In this document: piece by piece, positions 7,879-10,778 of the stretch | Layout of the letters: every line of letters begins with the position of its first letter | Position numbering within the stretch: the stretch's first letter is position 1 | From: Neolecta irregularis DAH-3 | Taxonomy: Eukaryota; Ascomycota; Neolectomycetes; Neolectales; Neolectaceae | NCBI GenBank assembly: GCA_001929475.1 | Contig: LXFE01000785.1 | Location: 1 to 10,778 of the forward strand | DNA length: 10,778 nucleotides | Direction of reading: 5' to 3' | Notes under the pieces: model-generated | Database searches by the model: none | The model's input: the letters and a program-made list of their open reading frames with translations, nothing else | What the model was told of the DNA's origin: nothing | Position numbers and translations under genes: made by a program

Positions 7879-9646
7879 TCAGATTGATTTATCACTTTCC
7901 TGGTGTTTCAAGCCCTGCTTAGTTTCTAGTTCCCTGTCCAATGACAATTCCTGCGTTGCCAGACTCGTAATTAAACCTATCGCCGAAAGCCCTGCCAGTG
8001 CAAACCACAAGTGTCGCAGAGCAACCGAGAGACCTTTTTGGAAAGCGAGTCGAATAGGAGGGGGCAATGTTTTGATTAGACCGATTTGACTTATTGCGTC
8101 CGAGGCTTCGAAGCCTGGGACTTTGAACCCATTTTGGAAGATGGAAGAACCGACTGCTACGCCAAAGACTTGTCCAAATGTGCGGATGAAAGCAAATGTG
8201 GAGAGCGCGAGGGGAGTGTCTTCGTTGGAAACTGAACATTGAATGGCGAATGGCGGACCAGCAAAATTGAAGCCTGTACCGATGCCAAGTATCATTAACG
8301 GGATTATTCGCCGCCAGAGGATCAGTTGGGTATTGAGGAATACTAGAGTCAAAGCTCCTATTAGACTGACCGTCCAACCTATCCAGATTGACCAGCGGTA
8401 TTTACCAATCTTTTGAACAAGGATGCCCACAGCAGCAGCTGCTGGTGCGGTTGTAAATGTCTGAAAAGTTAGCGAACTGTGATAAGATAGGAGAATACTG
8501 AAGGCAATAAAGCTATACCGCTTCCAACAGGTGTCATTTCCCAAACGCCTTCAAAGTATACAGGAAGGTAGTACAATACTCCCCAAACAATGACTCCATG
8601 CAGGAAGACACCCAGGTAACTTACTGAACCGGTTTGCGTTAAAAATACCTTGACCGGAATGATTGGCTCTGTTGCATATTGGGACTCAACAAACAAGAAC
8701 AGTAGGAGGCCTGCTGTGGAGAGGATTAATGGGAGATATGTTTGGTATGACGACCAGGGGTACATTGTTCCACCCCATGTCAATGCCGTTAGAAATGTGG
8801 AGATGCACGGAACAAAAATGCAGATTCCCAGCCAATCTTTGAAAAGTTAGGTAGGGTAAAGCTATTAATAATATACCAATTCTACGGAATTTTACCGATA
8901 AAGGGACAAGTTCAAGATTGAGATTGAGATATCTTATGATGAGCGGAAAAGATAGAAGGCTTATAGGCAGATTAATCCAGAATATCCATCGCCAGTCATG
9001 TTTGGCGAATAGTCCGCCGATTATTGGACCGATTACCTTTGCAAGAGATCAGAGACGATAAATGTTGGAAAGAGCAGGTACCGTGGCTACAGCCCAGATC
9101 ATGCCCTGGATACCGAAATACAGGCCACGCTCACGGAGAGGGACCAGATCGCAGATGATGATCTCGGTGAGCGAGATAATGCCACCGCTGCCAATGCCTT
9201 GGGCTGTTCTTCCAAGGACAAGCACAGCCATATTCCGTGCAAGGCCGCATATCATTGCGCCCCCGGTAAAGAGCGTGATGGCGGTCAGCACGAGCAATCT
9301 TCGCCCAAATATCTCCGAGAAGGCGCCAAAAAGCGGAGAAAAAACTTAGGTCAGTTGAGATGGATTATTGAAATACCGCAGGAGGAGAGAAGAAAGGCGA
9401 TTCCCGCCCAGAATGCCATTGTCGTAGTGCCATGGAGGTCAACTGCAATTGTCTGAGCGAGTTGGCGGTGAACGGATGAGCAGATATAAATACAGGCAAT
9501 GCCACAGACAGATCCGTTGCATCCAGGGCTGCCATGAATGTCGATACCACCAGAGTTCCCATCACCATCCAGAACGCAGTTCCCTTCTTCGGCTCGCCGT
9601 TCTCGGCCAACGCAAGGGGTGCTTCGAGAGAGCTGTGCAACGACAT
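7879..9646 (-). CDS. MFS exporter, DHA2 (14-TM) drug/toxin:H+ antiporter family
   Basis: This is a predicted plasma-membrane proton-coupled efflux pump for small molecules; the substrate is unknown. Exons are 9646-9494, 9452-9377, 9344-9082, 9036-8877, 8836-8499 and 8460-7879. Introns are 41, 32, 45, 40 and 38 nt, and several carry CTAAC or CTGAC. The spliced product is about 523 residues and in frame throughout. TM1 carries MAALDATDLSVALPTIA (motif D1-like), followed by DLHGTTTMAFWAGIAFLLSS. Motif A is GAFSEIFGRR, motif B GRTAQGIGSGG, then PLRERG, and motif C is VIGPIIGG followed by HDWRWIFWINLP. Later segments continue to FAFIRTFGQVFGVAVGSSI and a charged C-terminus ending in ESDKSI. Length and topology are normal for DHA2 proteins, and no lesion was seen. 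It is convergent with the GH36 gene, with a 205-bp gap. Confidence 0.95.
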
Positions 9647-9827
9647 GGCATAGGTAACAGGGTTGGAGCCTTAGAAGCTATTTTAAACACTAATGCATCA
9701 ATTTTGGCCATTTAGCCAAGCAAAAGTGCCTACTAGTCCAATCGCAGGGGTTCTCCGGGTGAAGATAGAACTAGAGAAGGCATAACATCAGAAACAGCGA
9801 AAGTCTGATTATTCAATCCTCTGGTGG

Positions 9828-9836
9828 CTTATAAAG
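9828..9836 (-). promoter_or_regulatory. TATA-like box for the MFS gene
   Basis: CTTTATAAG on the - strand sits about 182 bp upstream of ATG 9646, a plausible fungal core-promoter position. The call rests on sequence pattern only. Confidence 0.3.
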
Positions 9837-9904
9837 ACGTATCATCAACCAACCGCATTAACTCCACTGTATGTAGGCTGACAAGGATTGTGAAATGTGT
9901 GTTA

Positions 9905-9923
9905 AAACTAGTGTCACTAGTTT
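9905..9923. promoter_or_regulatory. 19-bp palindrome, candidate dimer-binding operator upstream of MFS
   Basis: AAACTAGTG and CACTAGTTT are perfect reverse complements around a single central T, about 260 bp upstream of the MFS start. Odd-length dyads of this kind suit dimeric regulators such as bZIP or Zn2Cys6 proteins. No specific regulator can be named. Confidence 0.4.
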
Positions 9924-9952
9924 GGCAGTATCCATGATCTTTATAGAATTAT

Positions 9953-10429
9953 TTAAGGGTGAACAAAATCTAAAAGGAATGTTTGAAGCCTAATTGCCTC
10001 GTGACTCGTCAGCATGCCACATACTCCCGGCAACAAGTATACTCTGAGAAAAATAGGAACCGGAATAGGAGACAGAACTTGAACTGATCTAGATAGGACA
10101 GCGCGTAAATTAAAGGAAGTGTAGATAGTAGTAGACAACGAGTGGTGTGGGGAGTCCTTGACAAGGATTTTGAGTGGCGCCAAATAGAGAAAAATATACA
10201 ATTTCATCAGCAGTGTGGCCACCTGTCCGCCGGCGGATGGATTTTTTATGCCACCCGCCTTCACTAAGAGATCCAAACCACCCACCTGGAGAATGCTCTG
10301 GCAGGCTGTTAGGTTGTACAGCGGTTTGGCCGTTTCTTCCATGTGATGCTTCTTCAAAGGTCCCCTTTGACTTTCTTGCATTGAATTTGTTGGTAGACCA
10401 TTAGTTTCGCCTTTATATTCTGATCCCAA
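9953..10429 (-). CDS. Unidentified ORF or gene relic
   Basis: I do not recognise this product. The open frame has its first ATG at 10381 (the upstream frame is open but lacks an ATG). The most protein-like part is at about 10381-10200: MEETAKPLYNLTACQ, ILQVGGLDLLVKAGGIK, then GGQVATLLMK. This alternation of helix-like and glycine-rich turns suggests real coding sequence. Beyond it the unspliced frame becomes low-quality. Removing a 43-nt GT-AG candidate intron (10199-10157) gives MKLTPHTTRCLLLSTL and then runs on to a TGA at 10009-10011. Neither version ends in a convincing domain. It could be the 5' part of a decayed helical-repeat protein. An antisense frame (10174-10404) looks like a shadow. 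Confidence 0.3.
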   Translation of the reverse strand: MGSEYKGETNGLPTNSMQESQRGPLKKHHMEETAKPLYNLTACQSILQVGGLDLLVKAGGIKNPSAGGQVATLLMKLYIFLYLAPLKILVKDSPHHSLSTTIYTSFNLRAVLSRSVQVLSPIPVPIFLRVYLLPGVCGMLTSHEAIRLQTFLLDFVHP

Positions 10430-10678
10430 TAGTGCTTGTTTCGTTTGGATCCGTTGGCTAGTTGTTCAACTGTGAATTGATTGGCATTTGCTCTAAGTTA
10501 TGTTCGCAAGATTTGTCTCCGATCACGTGACACTGTGATTGTGATGATTCGACGTGAACTTGGGGAGTATGTGCAGCATACTTCACCAACGAAAGAAATG
10601 GCCAGATAGAAATCATTTTATCTCAGCAATCGTGGTTATTTGGTGAATTTGGCATTGCACCTATATAAATTGTCAAAA
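10430..10678. other. Intergenic region, E-box present
   Basis: About 250 bp with no gene seen. It has a perfect TCACGTGA octamer at 10523-10530 (the bHLH/Cbf1-type core CACGTG), a short dyad AGTATG...CATACT near 10567-10583, and an AT-rich TATATAAAT tract just before the GC-rich repeat. Confidence 0.4.
10523..10530. promoter_or_regulatory. CACGTG E-box palindrome
   Basis: TCACGTGA is an extended E-box bound by bHLH factors in fungi (Cbf1-like). It lies about 140 bp upstream of the first ATG of the unidentified - strand ORF. Whether it is used is unknown. Confidence 0.3.
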
Positions 10679-10778
10679 GAGACCCCCCGCCCGCCTGCCT
10701 GAGGGTCTCCGGCAGGGTTCCTAACCGACTGGACCAGACCGACCAAGACCCCTGGTCTGGTCCGTCTGGACCGCTGGA
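10679..10778. repeat. GC-rich nested inverted repeats at window edge, possible transposon terminus
   Basis: Base composition changes abruptly from AT-rich to strongly GC-rich. GAGACCC (10679-10685) pairs with GGGTCTC (10703-10709). GGACCAGACC (10731-10740) pairs perfectly with GGTCTGGTCC (10754-10763). GGTCC (10759-10763) can alternatively pair with GGACC (10768-10772). Repeated CTGGACC/GGTCTGG words continue to the last base, so the element is truncated by the window. A DNA transposon or MITE end, or another dispersed repeat, is likely; no ORF of such an element is visible here. Confidence 0.5.

Larger units (their letters stand above)
9647..9952. other. Upstream region of the MFS gene
   Basis: About 300 bp containing no gene. 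It holds a TATA-like CTTTATAAG (- strand, 9828-9836), about 180 bp before the MFS ATG, and a 19-bp near-perfect palindrome at 9905-9923. It is the likely MFS promoter, perhaps shared with whatever lies to the right. Confidence 0.4.

Noticed and set aside
8650-8850. Plus-strand ORF opposite the MFS gene, plus similar frames at 9062-9715
   Set aside because: These are shadows of the MFS exons, whose - strand translation is fully conserved.
1-10778. CRISPR array, integron, or bacterial defence system
   Set aside because: No regularly spaced repeats were found, and the genes are intron-bearing fungal types.

Overview
The window looks like nuclear DNA of a filamentous ascomycete fungus (Pezizomycotina-like). 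Genes lie on both strands, are separated by AT-rich spacers, and are interrupted by spliceosomal GT-AG introns, often with CTAAC/CTGAC-type branch points. Protein motifs match fungal families. No bacterial operon signals, CRISPR array, rRNA or convincing tRNA was seen. A striking shared property is intron size: all 13 introns that restore conserved protein sequence in the four recognisable genes are only 32-45 nt long.

Layout, left to right. (1) 1-597, + strand: decayed or only partly resolvable coding sequence of unknown family, with in-frame TGA codons. (2) 645-1528, - strand: an intact MTQ1/HemK/PrmC-type release-factor glutamine methyltransferase with one 35-nt intron. (3) About 2030-2352, + strand: a broken fragment of the conserved central domain of Sec16, a COPII/ER exit-site scaffold, with frameshifts and a stop. 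(4) 2816-3545, + strand: an intact four-exon GNAT acetyltransferase. (5) About 3650-4228, + strand: a short unrecognised gene for a probable single-pass membrane protein with an acidic tail. (6) 4229-5137: an AT-rich spacer with a hairpin and a TATA-like box. (7) 5138-7673, + strand: a five-exon GH36 raffinose synthase/alkaline alpha-galactosidase (Sip1-like) gene, complete apart from one apparent single-base frameshift near 5604-5607. (8) 7879-9646, - strand: an intact six-exon DHA2-type (14-TM) MFS exporter, convergent with the GH36 gene. (9) 9953-10429, - strand: an unidentified ORF or relic. (10) 10679-10778: a GC-rich stretch of nested inverted repeats running off the window edge, possibly the end of a repeat or transposon.

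The genes do not form an obvious single pathway. The housekeeping methyltransferase lies beside accessory genes (GNAT, galactoside-active enzyme, MFS pump) and gene fragments, as in a rearranged, non-syntenic part of a fungal chromosome. A functional link between the convergent GH36 enzyme and MFS transporter is possible, but position is the only evidence for it. Coordinates of spliced genes were worked out by hand by joining frames at GT-AG pairs that restore conserved protein motifs.
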